Shown here: positions 33,705 to 44,200 of the stretch, one piece after another | Layout of the letters: the number at the start of each line of letters is the position of its first letter | How positions within the stretch are numbered: position 1 is the stretch's first letter | Origin: a bacterium | GTDB lineage: Bacteria > Electryoneota > RPQS01 | Assembly: GCA_036504735.1 (NCBI GenBank) | Contig: DASXUQ010000002.1 | Coordinates: forward strand, 274,903 to 338,902 | DNA: 64,000 nt | Reading direction: 5' to 3' | Position numbers and translations under genes: made by a program | The notes under the pieces: generated by a model | Told to the model about the DNA's origin: nothing | The model's input: the letters and a program-made list of their open reading frames with translations, nothing else | The model's database searches: none

Positions 33705-36092
33705 ATGATTCCCTCCCCTCACTCTTTCCACCCTGCGGCTCCCCTCCCTGCCGCGTGTTTTCTGCTGACACCTTTCCAGACCATTCTAACTGCTTTTCGG
33801 GCTTGTGGTTACAAGTCGAGGCGGCTTATTGCCGTTTTGGCCTTGCTTGTGACTGCGAGCCCGCTTTTTGCCGCGTGGAATGCGTTGCCGGCCGGTCAGC
33901 CCGAAGTCGTCTCTCTGGCAGCCAGTGCGGACGGCCAGCGGCTATGGGTAAGTTTGCGCGATGCAGGGATCTGGAGGAGCAGCAACGGCGGAGAAACCTG
34001 GATTGAGGCAGACAGTTGCTTCGGAGAGTCCGATCAGGCCGGAACGGCCAATTTTGCGGCGGTAGATCCTGCCGGCGACACCCTCGTAGCCAATCTTCAG
34101 CGCGGACAAACGCGGGTACTGTACTCGACGTTCGACGGTGGGATCACGTGGCATGCCAGCACAAATACTCTGCTGCAAAATCTCCTCGGAGATATTCTGG
34201 TCATGCGGAGCCACCCGAACTTGTGGATCGCCTTAACCGACTTCTATGTGTGCCGCACCACAAACTACGGCCAGACATGGAGTGCCCCTACGGAAAATCA
34301 TCTGCCTCAGTGGTTGAGCGAAGACCCTCAGGTAGACGGCGGACTGTTTCTTATGAGTCGCTCCAGCTATCCGCACAGGTTGACGCGCAGCACCGACTAT
34401 GGGGCAACGTGGACAAGCAGTGTGCTGGGGACAGGAAGTTATGGATATCCCGGAGCGGCTGAACGCTTGAGCAACGGCGAAATCCTTATCCCGTTTTGCG
34501 ATGGCATATCGTATTCGCTGGTGCGATCAACCGACAATGGCCAGTCGTGGAACCGTACGGTTCCCCTTTCCATCTACACGGATCCTTGGGAGACCAGTCT
34601 GTATTGTCTGGAAGACCGGGCCCATCCGGGACGGCTGTTTTTGACGACCGCGATGACGGGAGGACTCCGGCAATCTGAGGATTTCGGCCAGACATGGTGG
34701 CCAGCCGTCAATGGGACGCCACTGCACTTGACCCGTGCCCGGTGGTTGCAAGAGAATCCCTTCACGCGCATCATCTACGCCGACTTTGCCGACTACGGCT
34801 TGTTTGCCTATACCGCTCAAATTGAAACGTGGCAGCCCATCCCGCTGCCGCCGGTCGGAACACGCGCCGCGGTGCGGTTTGTGGGGGATGCCGTATTCTG
34901 CCAAAGCGACGGCGAGGTCGCTTTGCGCGAATGGGAAAGCGCGGATCCGTCTGCCGGCTGGCACGAAATCTCCATGCTGCCCAGTCGCGGAGACACGGTC
35001 GTCGAACGGAGTCCCGTGCTCTGCAAGAGCGGCGACACCCTGACGGCGATCATCGTGAAGACTCCCTCCAGCAACAGAACGTTGCATCTCTCCTATTTTA
35101 CGCAAAGCACGGATGATGGCGAGAGCTGGCAATATGGGCCGCAACTTGACGTGAATCCGGACCCCACATGCATCCGGCCACTCACCACGCCGACAGGATT
35201 GAAGCTGTTAGCGGCGCCGAATCATGCCATAGGTAACGCTCGACAGGACGTCTTTTTTTCCGCAGACACGGGCAGATCGTGGCGCACAACGACACGGCTC
35301 CCGAATAGCGGACTGATAGATGCCCTCTGGCTGGATTCCGCAATCTGGGTGATGGAAGGCTATGATGGGGAAGCGGTTCGCATCACCCGCACCACGAACG
35401 AGGGCATCACGTGGAATTCTTTTTCCTTTCCCGCGCTTGCGAGTAACGTCGTCAGTCTGGCCGGACAGATGTTCTGCTTGACGCAAGGTTACTGCGCGCA
35501 TTGGACCGGCCAGAACTGGAGTATCGTCTCCACGCTGCCTTTCTCGGCTCAGTTCAACGTCCGGTGGAGCCTGATCGGCATCTCCCTGCCCGACCCCCTG
35601 CTGTTTGCTGCCTGTGAAAACTCGAGTTCCTTATGGATGTCGGAGAATCTCGGCACCACTTGGCAAGCGCGGGATTACGAATTGCCCTGGCCGGGCCAAA
35701 ACCATATGCTGTTCAACCTCCGCTATGATGCCGTGCATCAGCGGCTCTGGGCCAGCAGCGGCGTGGGTCTGTGCTATCTGGATCGGTCCGATTTTCTTTC
35801 CACCGGCAAGCCGTTAGTCTTCAAGCCTTCCGATTACGCGGTGTTGTCGGCATATCCCAATCCTTTCAACGGCAGTACGCGCATCCGCTTTGATCTTCTG
35901 ACACGGCAGAAGGTGAAGCTGGATCTGTATGATCTGCAGGGACGGCATGTGCAAACCCTCTGCGATGAGATCCGGGACGCTGGACGTAATGAGATTGCCG
36001 TGAAAGGCGAGGGGCTGGCTTCGGGGACCTATTTTGTGAGATTGAACTCAGCGGAAACACAACGCACGGAAAAAATTCTGCTGTTAAAGTAA
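33705..36092 (+). CDS. Secreted BNR/sialidase-like repeat protein with T9SS tail (tandem copy 1)
   Basis: 795 residues from the ATG at 33705 (AAAGGA upstream). Long basic N-region, then the signal helix LIAVLALLVTASPLFA. The body (about 60-690) contains many Asp-box/BNR-type motifs such as SSNGGETW, STFDGGITW, STDYGATW, STDNGQSW, SEDFGQTW and SADTGRSW, the hallmark of sialidase, Vps10 and photosystem-assembly type beta-propellers. T9SS sorting domain about 710-795 (AYPNPFNGSTRIRFDL to KILLLK). Carbohydrate- or protein-binding propeller; no catalytic residues identified. Confidence 0.85.
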   Translation: MIPSPHSFHPAAPLPAACFLLTPFQTILTAFRACGYKSRRLIAVLALLVTASPLFAAWNALPAGQPEVVSLAASADGQRLWVSLRDAGIWRSSNGGETWIEADSCFGESDQAGTANFAAVDPAGDTLVANLQRGQTRVLYSTFDGGITWHASTNTLLQNLLGDILVMRSHPNLWIALTDFYVCRTTNYGQTWSAPTENHLPQWLSEDPQVDGGLFLMSRSSYPHRLTRSTDYGATWTSSVLGTGSYGYPGAAERLSNGEILIPFCDGISYSLVRSTDNGQSWNRTVPLSIYTDPWETSLYCLEDRAHPGRLFLTTAMTGGLRQSEDFGQTWWPAVNGTPLHLTRARWLQENPFTRIIYADFADYGLFAYTAQIETWQPIPLPPVGTRAAVRFVGDAVFCQSDGEVALREWESADPSAGWHEISMLPSRGDTVVERSPVLCKSGDTLTAIIVKTPSSNRTLHLSYFTQSTDDGESWQYGPQLDVNPDPTCIRPLTTPTGLKLLAAPNHAIGNARQDVFFSADTGRSWRTTTRLPNSGLIDALWLDSAIWVMEGYDGEAVRITRTTNEGITWNSFSFPALASNVVSLAGQMFCLTQGYCAHWTGQNWSIVSTLPFSAQFNVRWSLIGISLPDPLLFAACENSSSLWMSENLGTTWQARDYELPWPGQNHMLFNLRYDAVHQRLWASSGVGLCYLDRSDFLSTGKPLVFKPSDYAVLSAYPNPFNGSTRIRFDLLTRQKVKLDLYDLQGRHVQTLCDEIRDAGRNEIAVKGEGLASGTYFVRLNSAETQRTEKILLLK

Positions 36093-36110
36093 TTGTCGAT
36101 AAGGGGAGGG

Positions 36111-38420
36111 ATGATGCATTTACGTTATTGGCTCCTGCTGAGCGCCGGAGTACTGCTGAGTTGCAGTCCGCTCATGGCCGCATGGACACTTTTTCCCGCC
36201 GGGCAGCCGACCTATGGAGCGGCGATTGCCGATTCTTCCGGCCAGAAGATGCTTCTTAGCTCCGCTGTGGCAGGGATCTGGCAGACTGAAAATGGCGGTG
36301 GAGACTGGCAGCCTGTCAGTGACCGGTTTCCGCCGTATCACCGCATTGGGCACACCGATTTTGACGCGCTGGACGCTGCGGCGGACACTCTGCTGGCTTC
36401 AGTAGACGTTTACAGTCCCGCCGTGTCCGGCACGCTTTGCTTGCATGAATACAGCTTCGACGGAGGAAGAAGTTGGCGTATCCTTGCCGACAGTTCGAGC
36501 GACGAGTCAGGCGACGTCGCCTTCTGGCGGGTGCAGCACAATGTCTGGCTCCACCTGCGCAACGGTCGGTTTCTGCGTTCGCAAGATTTCGGTCAGACAT
36601 GGGATACGGTCAGCACGACCCCGACAGGCTTTCAAGTCAAACTCTACCAGCCTTCCGGACAGGACAGCACGCTGTATTATGTTGCTCCGACGCGCGGCGA
36701 ACTCTACCGGAGTGCCAATCTCGGTGATACGTGGACCCGCATTCTGTGCCTTGCGGATTATGTTCCGGGTTACTTAATGAATCTCCGCAGCATGGTACGG
36801 GTTTCAACGGGGCGGCTCCTCGCAACTTTTGGTTCTGCTTGGGGAGCCAGATCGTGCGGAGTGCTGTCCTCATGGGATGATGGGCAGACGTGGGATATTC
36901 TCGAAGGACTGGAATCGCAGATTCAAGATGCGGTGCAGATCGTCGAGGATGATTTCCAGCCGGGGTTGCTCTTTATGACGGGCAGATGTCCGGGCGGCCT
37001 TCTGCGTTCGACAGACGGTGGCGATTCATGGATGCCTTGCGGCAGCGGACTGCCGCAAGATACGGTGGGTGCGCTTTCACTGTACCAGAACCCCTTTAGT
37101 GGATCGCTCTACGTGGTGCTTTCGGATCATGGCCTCTATCAATCGCGTGACCATGGCCAGACATGGCAGCCCTTGAGCACGCCTCCGCTGGGAAGGCCGG
37201 ACGGCGACTTTACAATTCTCGACGATGTCGTGCATTACACTGGCTACCGGTTGGAGCCTCCCTATTCGGCATGGCAGCCGTTTCCGTATCCCGAATCCCA
37301 TTCCGATACGGCGATCATTCTAAGCCGGGTGCTTCGCAAATCCGGCGACACTCTTTTGTGTTACGCAATGAAACATCTTGCCGACGATACGGGTGACCAC
37401 CGCTTCGGCCAGATGGCTCACAGCAGCGATAATGGGACGACGTGGACGTTCGATCCCTTTCTGCCTTGGGGATTCAGTCCATGGAACGTCCATGAGCACA
37501 CAGGTTCATCCGGCACACGCCTTATTGCCTCGATGAGTGATTTTTATGGTGACACTCTATTCCTCTCGCAGGACCTTGGGAGCACGTGGCGGATGCTGCC
37601 CCGCTTGCCGTTCCAAGCCAGTGCCAAGGAGATCGTTCTGACCGATAGTTGTGTGTATATTCTCCAGGACGGCTCTCTGGGCTCGCAATCAGCGGTCTGC
37701 AGGTCGGCAGATCTGGGCCAGACATGGCAGTATCTGGGGTCTTTGACAGGGCCGCTCAGCAATTTGACGGTCATCGGGAATGATGTGTTTGTAACCTCCG
37801 CCACCGATTTGCTGCACTGGGAAGACGGTACCCGGCATTCCAACGGCCTGCTGCCTTTTGGGGAATCCTACTACGAGATTCCGGGCAGCAATCAGGTCAT
37901 TGTCATACCGCGGCCCAATCCGGTGCTTGTGGCGATCCAAATGGATTCCAGCGCACTCTGGATCTCCTCCGATCTCGGCGCAAGCTGGGAGGTGCTGCAA
38001 GCTGAGTTTCCGTTTGCTTCCCAGAATGTATTGATGGAAAATCTCACCTACGATGCCCCCCGCAACCGGTTATGGGTCGCTGCGGGCATCGGGCCATGTT
38101 ATCTGGATCTCTCAGAGGTGCTTTCCGACACCGGCAAGCCGTTAGTCTTCAAGCCTTCCGATTACGCGGTGTTGTCGGCATATCCCAATCCCTTCAACGG
38201 CAGCACGCGCATCCGCTTTGATCTGCTGACACGGCAGAAGGTCACGCTGGATCTGTATGATCTGCAGGGACGCCATGTGCAAACCCTCTGCGATGAGATC
38301 CGGGACGCTGGACGCCATGAGATCGGCCTCGATGGCGAAGGGCTGGCCTCGGGGACCTATTTTGTGAAATTGCAATCTGCGGAAATGACCAGAACCGAGA
38401 AGATTCTGCTTCTGAAGTAA
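36111..38420 (+). CDS. Secreted BNR/sialidase-like repeat protein with T9SS tail (tandem copy 2)
   Basis: 769 residues. GGGGAGG overlaps the region just before two ATGs (36111 and 36114); either may be used. Signal peptide LLLSAGVLLSCSPLMA. Same organisation as the preceding gene: Asp-box motifs such as TENGGGDW, RSQDFGQTW, STDGGDSW, SRDHGQTW and SSDNGTTW, and the same sorting tail. The propellers have diverged, but the last about 95 codons are nearly identical in DNA to those of copy 1. Begins 18 bases after copy 1, so both are in one operon. Confidence 0.85.
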   Translation: MMHLRYWLLLSAGVLLSCSPLMAAWTLFPAGQPTYGAAIADSSGQKMLLSSAVAGIWQTENGGGDWQPVSDRFPPYHRIGHTDFDALDAAADTLLASVDVYSPAVSGTLCLHEYSFDGGRSWRILADSSSDESGDVAFWRVQHNVWLHLRNGRFLRSQDFGQTWDTVSTTPTGFQVKLYQPSGQDSTLYYVAPTRGELYRSANLGDTWTRILCLADYVPGYLMNLRSMVRVSTGRLLATFGSAWGARSCGVLSSWDDGQTWDILEGLESQIQDAVQIVEDDFQPGLLFMTGRCPGGLLRSTDGGDSWMPCGSGLPQDTVGALSLYQNPFSGSLYVVLSDHGLYQSRDHGQTWQPLSTPPLGRPDGDFTILDDVVHYTGYRLEPPYSAWQPFPYPESHSDTAIILSRVLRKSGDTLLCYAMKHLADDTGDHRFGQMAHSSDNGTTWTFDPFLPWGFSPWNVHEHTGSSGTRLIASMSDFYGDTLFLSQDLGSTWRMLPRLPFQASAKEIVLTDSCVYILQDGSLGSQSAVCRSADLGQTWQYLGSLTGPLSNLTVIGNDVFVTSATDLLHWEDGTRHSNGLLPFGESYYEIPGSNQVIVIPRPNPVLVAIQMDSSALWISSDLGASWEVLQAEFPFASQNVLMENLTYDAPRNRLWVAAGIGPCYLDLSEVLSDTGKPLVFKPSDYAVLSAYPNPFNGSTRIRFDLLTRQKVTLDLYDLQGRHVQTLCDEIRDAGRHEIGLDGEGLASGTYFVKLQSAEMTRTEKILLLK

Positions 38421-38465
38421 GCTGTGGACGGGCGGGGGCCCGCCTCCAGTCCATTTTTGGACCTG

Positions 38466-38494
38466 AAAACGGCGGCATTTGGCCGCCGTTTTTG
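38466..38494 (+). terminator. Rho-independent terminator after the BNR pair
   Basis: ACGGCGGC (38469-38476) and GCCGCCGT (38482-38489) with flanking A and T runs (TTTTTG). Confidence 0.9.
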
Positions 38495-38645
38495 TTGCCC
38501 AGAGAGGTCAATAATGGAGGAATACTTGACTTCGACATCCTCAATGAGGTGCTGCCGCTATTGGTATGAAAAATTACGAGTAAGAGTGGATAATTCTACG
38601 CTGGAGTTGGGAAAATCGGCAACATATTCCTATGGAACTTTTTGC

Positions 38646-38673
38646 TTGCATTCGTGAAAACTCTCCTTATATT
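38646..38673 (+). promoter_or_regulatory. Putative promoter for the penicillin-acylase-family gene
   Basis: TTGCAT (38646-38651), 16-base spacer, TATATT (38668-38673), about 50 bases before the start codon. Nothing coding is seen in 38495-38725. Confidence 0.45.
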
Positions 38674-38725
38674 TTGACATAGAGAGATCCATTGGCGGCT
38701 GAATCCTTCTTGCAGCGTGGAGAAC

Positions 38726-40753
38726 ATGCGTCTGAGCAGTTTGCGACTTATTTCACTTCTTCTGGTGCTGAGTCTGGTCTGCATGTTTTCGGGCCGGGCC
38801 GCCAAGACGGACGCCACCTATCTGCCGGCACCGGACGGCACCACGGTGGAGATTTCCCGGGACACCTACGGCGTGCCGCATATTACGGGTGAAACCGAAG
38901 CGGCGGTCTTCTTCGGGCAGGGCTTTGCCGTGGCGGAGGATCGGCTGGTGCAACTTGAAACCTACCGCCGCAGCGCGGAAGGCAAGCTGGCCGAGTGGTT
39001 CGGTAAGAGCTATCTGCCGCTGGACCAGAAGATGCGCACGATGCTCTATTCCTTCGATGAGCGGCAGGCCACCTTCCGCAGCCTGTCGTTGCCGCTGCAG
39101 ACGATGATCGAATCCTATGCCTCCGGGATCAACGCCTATCTGGATTCCATCGCCGTGGATTCTGCGCACTACAAGCCACGCGAGTTCGCGCACGTGGACT
39201 TGCAGCGCTGGACGGTGGAAGACGTGGTGGCGGTAACGCAATTCACCACCAGCGTCTTCGGACAGTTCGGCGGCGAGGAGTTGACACGGCTCGCCGAACT
39301 GGAGACCAATGGCCGCCCGTGGTTCGAGAGCCACCGTCCGTTGAACGATGCGTCGGCGCCCACCACCATGCGCGGTGAGGGCAAGCGCGCGCCACGGGCT
39401 TACCACTACTCGGGCATGAAGGTGCAACTGGAGCCGGTGCGCAAGCTGGCCGAGAGATGGAAGCAGTCGCGCGACCTGATCCGGCAGATTCACATGCCGC
39501 TGAAGTTCGGCAGCTTTGCCGTGCTGATTTCGGCGGAGAAGTCCAGCTCGGGTAAGGCCATGCTGCTGGGATGTCCGCAGATGGGCTCCCCACAACTGGG
39601 ACAAGCCAATACGATCCATGAGGTGGAGCTGTCCTGCCCCACCCTGCACGTTAGCGGCATGACCATCGCGGGGATGCCGGGCGTGCTGATCGGACGCAAT
39701 GACCGTCTGGCGTGGACCTTTACCAGCGGCTACAGCGACAACAGCGACATGTATATCGACTCGACTGAAACGGCATCCTACAGCCGCTACTACTACAAGG
39801 GAACCTGGCATGAGTTCGAAACGCTTACCGATACCATCTACGTCGAAGACAAGGCGACCGTCTTCACACATTACCGCACTGCGCACGGTCCAGTTGTTGG
39901 CGCTGATCTGGAAAACCACCAGGTCTTCGCGCTGAAGACGACCTTCCGCGGCAGTGAACTGGATATGCTCCAGTCCCTGTACGAATCGGCGCGGGCCCAG
40001 ACGATGGAGCGCTTCGAGCAGGCGCTGGTGCTCAATCCGATGTCCTTCAACGTGTTCTGCGCGGCGGACGATGGACGGGTGCATTACTGGCACATCGGCA
40101 AGTATCAGAACCGCGCCGACGGCATAGACCCGCGGCTTCCCCATCGCGGCGACGGCAGCGAAGAATGGGCAGGATTCATCCCGTTTAACAAGCTGCCTTC
40201 CTCCGATCAGTCCGGACAGGACTACTTTGCCAACTGGAATAATAAGCCCGCATCCTGGTGGGATCAGGGCGACAACGTGCCGTGGATGGGCGGCAACCAT
40301 GTCACGGAAATCGAGGACGTGATCAAGCCGGCAGACCTCTTCTCCTATGAACAGCTTACGGCAATTCCGGAGAAGATCGGCGATCATGGAACATACCAGC
40401 AGGCTTTCGAACTGGGCGCCGGTCCGTGGCGTTCGCAGAATATTGTGCCACCGGGTCAGAGTGCCTTTGTGGCCATGGGCGGCGAGCCCAATTCACATAC
40501 CGTTGATCAATGGAGTCTGCATTCCCGCTGGCAGTTTAAAGAGATGCGTTTTGCCGCTCCGTGGAATGCGCAGCAGAACTGGATCGCCGCTGCATCATTC
40601 GGCAATTCGCAGGGCGACATGAGCCCGCCCGTCTTCTCGCGGTTGATTGCCGACCGTTACCTCGAATCCGAGTACCCTATGTTGGATGCCAAAGCGCGGC
40701 CACATACGACGAAGAGCAGTGCCTTGAAGACGAGGATTATTTTGCCGAACTGA
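38726..40753 (+). CDS. Penicillin acylase-family (Ntn) hydrolase, exported
   Basis: 675 residues from the ATG at 38726 (GGAG upstream); signal peptide LLLVLSLVCMFSGRA. The alpha-chain motif TYGVPHITGETEAAVFFGQGFAVAEDRLVQLE is typical. The expected self-cleavage point and N-terminal nucleophile is Ser about 263 in KFGSFAVLISAEKSSSGKAMLLG, followed by the conserved PGVLIGRNDRLAW region of the beta chain. Members hydrolyse amide bonds of penicillins, acyl-homoserine lactones or other N-acyl compounds; the substrate is not predictable here. The residue after the Ser is Phe where Asn is common, so the oxyanion environment may differ. Confidence 0.88.
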   Translation: MRLSSLRLISLLLVLSLVCMFSGRAAKTDATYLPAPDGTTVEISRDTYGVPHITGETEAAVFFGQGFAVAEDRLVQLETYRRSAEGKLAEWFGKSYLPLDQKMRTMLYSFDERQATFRSLSLPLQTMIESYASGINAYLDSIAVDSAHYKPREFAHVDLQRWTVEDVVAVTQFTTSVFGQFGGEELTRLAELETNGRPWFESHRPLNDASAPTTMRGEGKRAPRAYHYSGMKVQLEPVRKLAERWKQSRDLIRQIHMPLKFGSFAVLISAEKSSSGKAMLLGCPQMGSPQLGQANTIHEVELSCPTLHVSGMTIAGMPGVLIGRNDRLAWTFTSGYSDNSDMYIDSTETASYSRYYYKGTWHEFETLTDTIYVEDKATVFTHYRTAHGPVVGADLENHQVFALKTTFRGSELDMLQSLYESARAQTMERFEQALVLNPMSFNVFCAADDGRVHYWHIGKYQNRADGIDPRLPHRGDGSEEWAGFIPFNKLPSSDQSGQDYFANWNNKPASWWDQGDNVPWMGGNHVTEIEDVIKPADLFSYEQLTAIPEKIGDHGTYQQAFELGAGPWRSQNIVPPGQSAFVAMGGEPNSHTVDQWSLHSRWQFKEMRFAAPWNAQQNWIAAASFGNSQGDMSPPVFSRLIADRYLESEYPMLDAKARPHTTKSSALKTRIILPN

Positions 40754-40774
40754 GGCATGAATCGCCTACCTATC

Positions 40775-40920
40775 GGGGTCAGTAATATAGGACGGTTAGA
40801 GCCTGTGCACCATGCCACAGGCTCTTTTTTTCTACATTCTTCACGGTATATTGTTTGCAGTTGTCCGACTGCATCAATTTAAGATTGGAATCCGGCCCTT
40901 CTAATAATTTTACTGACCCC
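40775..40920. repeat. MITE-like unit with 11-bp inverted ends
   Basis: GGGGTCAGTAA (40775-40785) and TTACTGACCCC (40910-40920) are perfect inverted repeats 146 bp apart, enclosing no gene. A terminator lies inside (40799-40831). Confidence 0.5.
40799..40831 (+). terminator. Rho-independent terminator after the acylase gene
   Basis: GAGCCTGTG and CACAGGCTC followed by TTTTTTTC. Confidence 0.9.
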
Positions 40921-40929
40921 AATTTTCTC

Positions 40930-40958
40930 TTGACTTCCGGTTCAGGCCGACCTAAATT
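40930..40958 (+). promoter_or_regulatory. Promoter for the DUF2341/GH43-like gene
   Basis: TTGACT (40930-40935), 17-base spacer, TAAATT (40953-40958). Leaves a leader of about 330 bases that I cannot assign to any RNA class. Confidence 0.6.
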
Positions 40959-41294
40959 AATTCAGATACTTTGACGTTACCCGAGAGCACCTGCGAACTG
41001 AAGAAGATTTAGTTATTTAACGTTCGCACGCGTGCTTTTTTTGTGCCCTGAGGTGGATAACTTGCCTCAAAGGGATTCCATAGCGGGAGTAGAGAGCCAA
41101 CACATCTGTGCGGTTGGGTCTTCAATCCTTCAAGGAAATAAAGCAGACACAGAGAAATATTACGGGACACGGGTCTGTTCCGTACTCTTTTTGAAAAATC
41201 GCGTTAAAGCGGGATACCGCACGGAAAAGTCCGCGTTGAATAACATGCCAGCATGCTTGATCCCGAATGAAGGATACCTTCAGGAGAGACCGTA

Positions 41295-44200
41295 TTGAAG
41301 CGACCGATACTCATATTTTTGCCTCTTATCGCGCTATGGCTGAGTGCGGGGACGGCGCATAGTCAGAGTTGGTTTGACAATGCGTGGACCTCGCGGCGGC
41401 CCATTACTATCAGCAACACCGCACGCACAGTGGATCTGACCGACTATGCGGTAAAAATCACACTCACTACGGCTAATTTTGATTTCTCCCTGGCTCAAGC
41501 CAATGGTGCGGACCTGCGTTTTACCGACTCGGACAGCCTGACACCTCTCGCGTATTGGGTTCAATCGTATGATGCGGCGGCACGGAAGGCCGTCGTATGG
41601 GTCAAGGTGCCTCACATCCCAGCCGGCTCGACCTGCTCGATTTTTCTTTATAGCGGCAATTCATCCGCGCCGGACGCACAAAGCGGAGCCGCCACATTCC
41701 CTCTGTTCTCGGATTTCGATCAGACCTTCAATGTTGTCGCCCCGGCGCTGCCCGGAGCCTTTGACCGCATGATCCGCTCCCCCGAATGCGCGGCGCCGCT
41801 CGTGGCCCCGGGGACCTTCGGAGAGTATGACCATTTCGGTTTCCGGGAGCACGGCAATGTGCTGGTGGACAGCACCGAGCCCGATCCCTCCCGCCGTTAC
41901 AAGATGTGGTTCTCCGCCTACCGCGATTCAATCTACACGACCGACCGCGTGACTCAACTGGGAGCGGCCTTCTCCGCCGATGGGTACACATGGGTAAAGC
42001 AGGGGCGGGTCAACCCGTGGACCTACGGCGAAGACCCGTGGGTGGTCAAGGTCGGCGGCACCTATTTCTTATATTATGAGGATAAGACCAATCCCACCTG
42101 GGACCGCGTCGGTCTGATGACCTCCACCGATGCCTTGAACTGGACCTATCAGGGCTTCGCCGTACCGCCCGATCCCACGCGGCCATGGATGGATACCAGC
42201 CCCAGTTCGCCCACCGTCTGGGTAGAATATGGCGCGACCGATACCACGTGGTATGTTTACTTCGAAGGCAAGGGAAGCTGTCAAAATTGCGGCGGTGGCT
42301 CCATTGGTTTGGCCACGTCGCACGACGGCTATCATTTTACCGTTTATGGACAGGATCGCATCATCCCGCTGGGAAGTACCGGCCAGTGGGACGATGGCGC
42401 GATGGTGCCGGACAATATCATCAAGATCAACGGACAATACTGGCTGATCTATCATGGGCTTTCCAACTCCAATCCCAATTGGAAGGCGGGCTTTGCGGTC
42501 AGCAACGACCTGATTCATTGGACCAAAGTCACCAACGGTTCCAACAACCTGAATGCCTCAGATACGGGGGACCCGCAGCTTTTCTGGGACCGGAACGGAG
42601 CCCTGCAGGGCACCGAGTGCATCGACTATTACCCGGTCAACCGCAGTGGCATCTTCCGAACCTATCTGTGCCGGCGGGATACCGCACAGTGGCCGTACAA
42701 CAGCGTGTTCACTCTGGTGCAGAAGGGCAGTAATTACGGTCTGGCCAATGATTCGGCGAGCGTCCTGACGCTCAGCGGCGAGGCGTTTCTGCGGTCTTCC
42801 GCCAGCATCGTCAGCACCCAGCGCTTCACCGACGGCTTCTCCATCGAGATGAAAAGCAAGTGCCAGAACTATGGCACGGGCAGTCCGCCCTATTGTTCGG
42901 TAGCCATCGGGTCAGGCGAAGTTGTGGACATGAACGTAGGCGGCGTGGCACAGTGGGAGACCACGGTCCTTCAAAGCGGTTACGCCTGGTTTACCTCGGG
43001 CAGCGGCGTAATGGTGCGGATGCCTGCCTCCGGCGGCAAGACCGTACTCTCGTCCTGGTCGCCGTCCCCGGGGCTGATGCAAAATTACAACATCCACCGC
43101 TTTATCTACGATGATACGGACAGCTTGAAATGGTATGCGGGCGATACACTACGCGCCGCCTTCCGTGATGCGACATTCCGTACCGCCAACAAGCGGGTGC
43201 TGGTTTCGCAGGGAGAGTACGTTTCCGGTGCGGGCGGCGAAATGTCCCTCGATTGGATGTTCGTTCGCAAATACATCCATCATGAGCCGTCCACTCTGGT
43301 CGGAAATTCGGAGAACCATGCCTTCGTGCATCTGACCACTCCCAACGGCGGAGAGATTTGGCAGGCGGGGTTGCCGGCAACGGTGACATGGACCAGCCGC
43401 GGCATTACCGGTCTGCTGCGCCTCGAACTCAACCGCAATTTTCCCTCGGGAACGTGGGAGATGGCGGCGGACAGCCTGGCCGATACCGGCACTTACTCCC
43501 TTACTGATAATGGGATAGCATCTGATCACTGCCGTATCCGCCTGAGCGCGGTGTCCGATATGCTTTCGGATATGTCCGATGCGGACTTTCATATTCTCCC
43601 GCGCCTGATGATTACCTCGCCATCGGGCGGCGAGCGCTGGCTGATCGGAGAGGTTCATACGGTGCAGTGGCAATCGTTCGGCATCGGCGGAGCGATCCGT
43701 GTGGAGCTTGACCGCCATGCTGCCACCTCATCCTGGGCTATTCTTGGCGACAGCCTTCCCAATACCGGCAATCTGAGCATCACGGTGGCCGGGCCGGTAT
43801 CGGACAGTTGCCGGATCCGCATCACGGATGATGCCACAGGTTTCACCGCCGTTTCCAATTCCGTCTTCTCCATTTCCGGAGCGACGATTCAGGTGGTATC
43901 TCCCAACGGCGGTGAAGAGTGGAAAGTCGGCGTGCCCGGCACAGTTCGTTGGACCAGCCAGTTTGTGTCCGGCGCCGTGCGCGTTCAGTTGAACCGTGAC
44001 TATCCCGATGGTCCATGGGAATCGCTGGCCGACAGTATCGACAACAGCGGACAGTATGATGCGGAAATCATCGAGCCGGTCTCGGATCATTGCCGGGTGC
44101 GGGTGCAGGAATTAGGCGATACTCTGAATGATCTCTCCGACGCGGATTTCCGGATTATCCCCAATTTGCTGCTGGTTGCGCCCAATGGCGGGGAGCGCTG

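Noticed and set aside
38753..40387. 544-residue open frame antisense to the penicillin-acylase gene
   Set aside because: Shadow composition (His, Arg, Gln, Gly) and no motif; the plus-strand gene is well supported.
40754..41294. Open frame at 41032-41298 (88 residues)
   Set aside because: No ribosome site or family; it overlaps the leader and TTG start of the DUF2341 gene.
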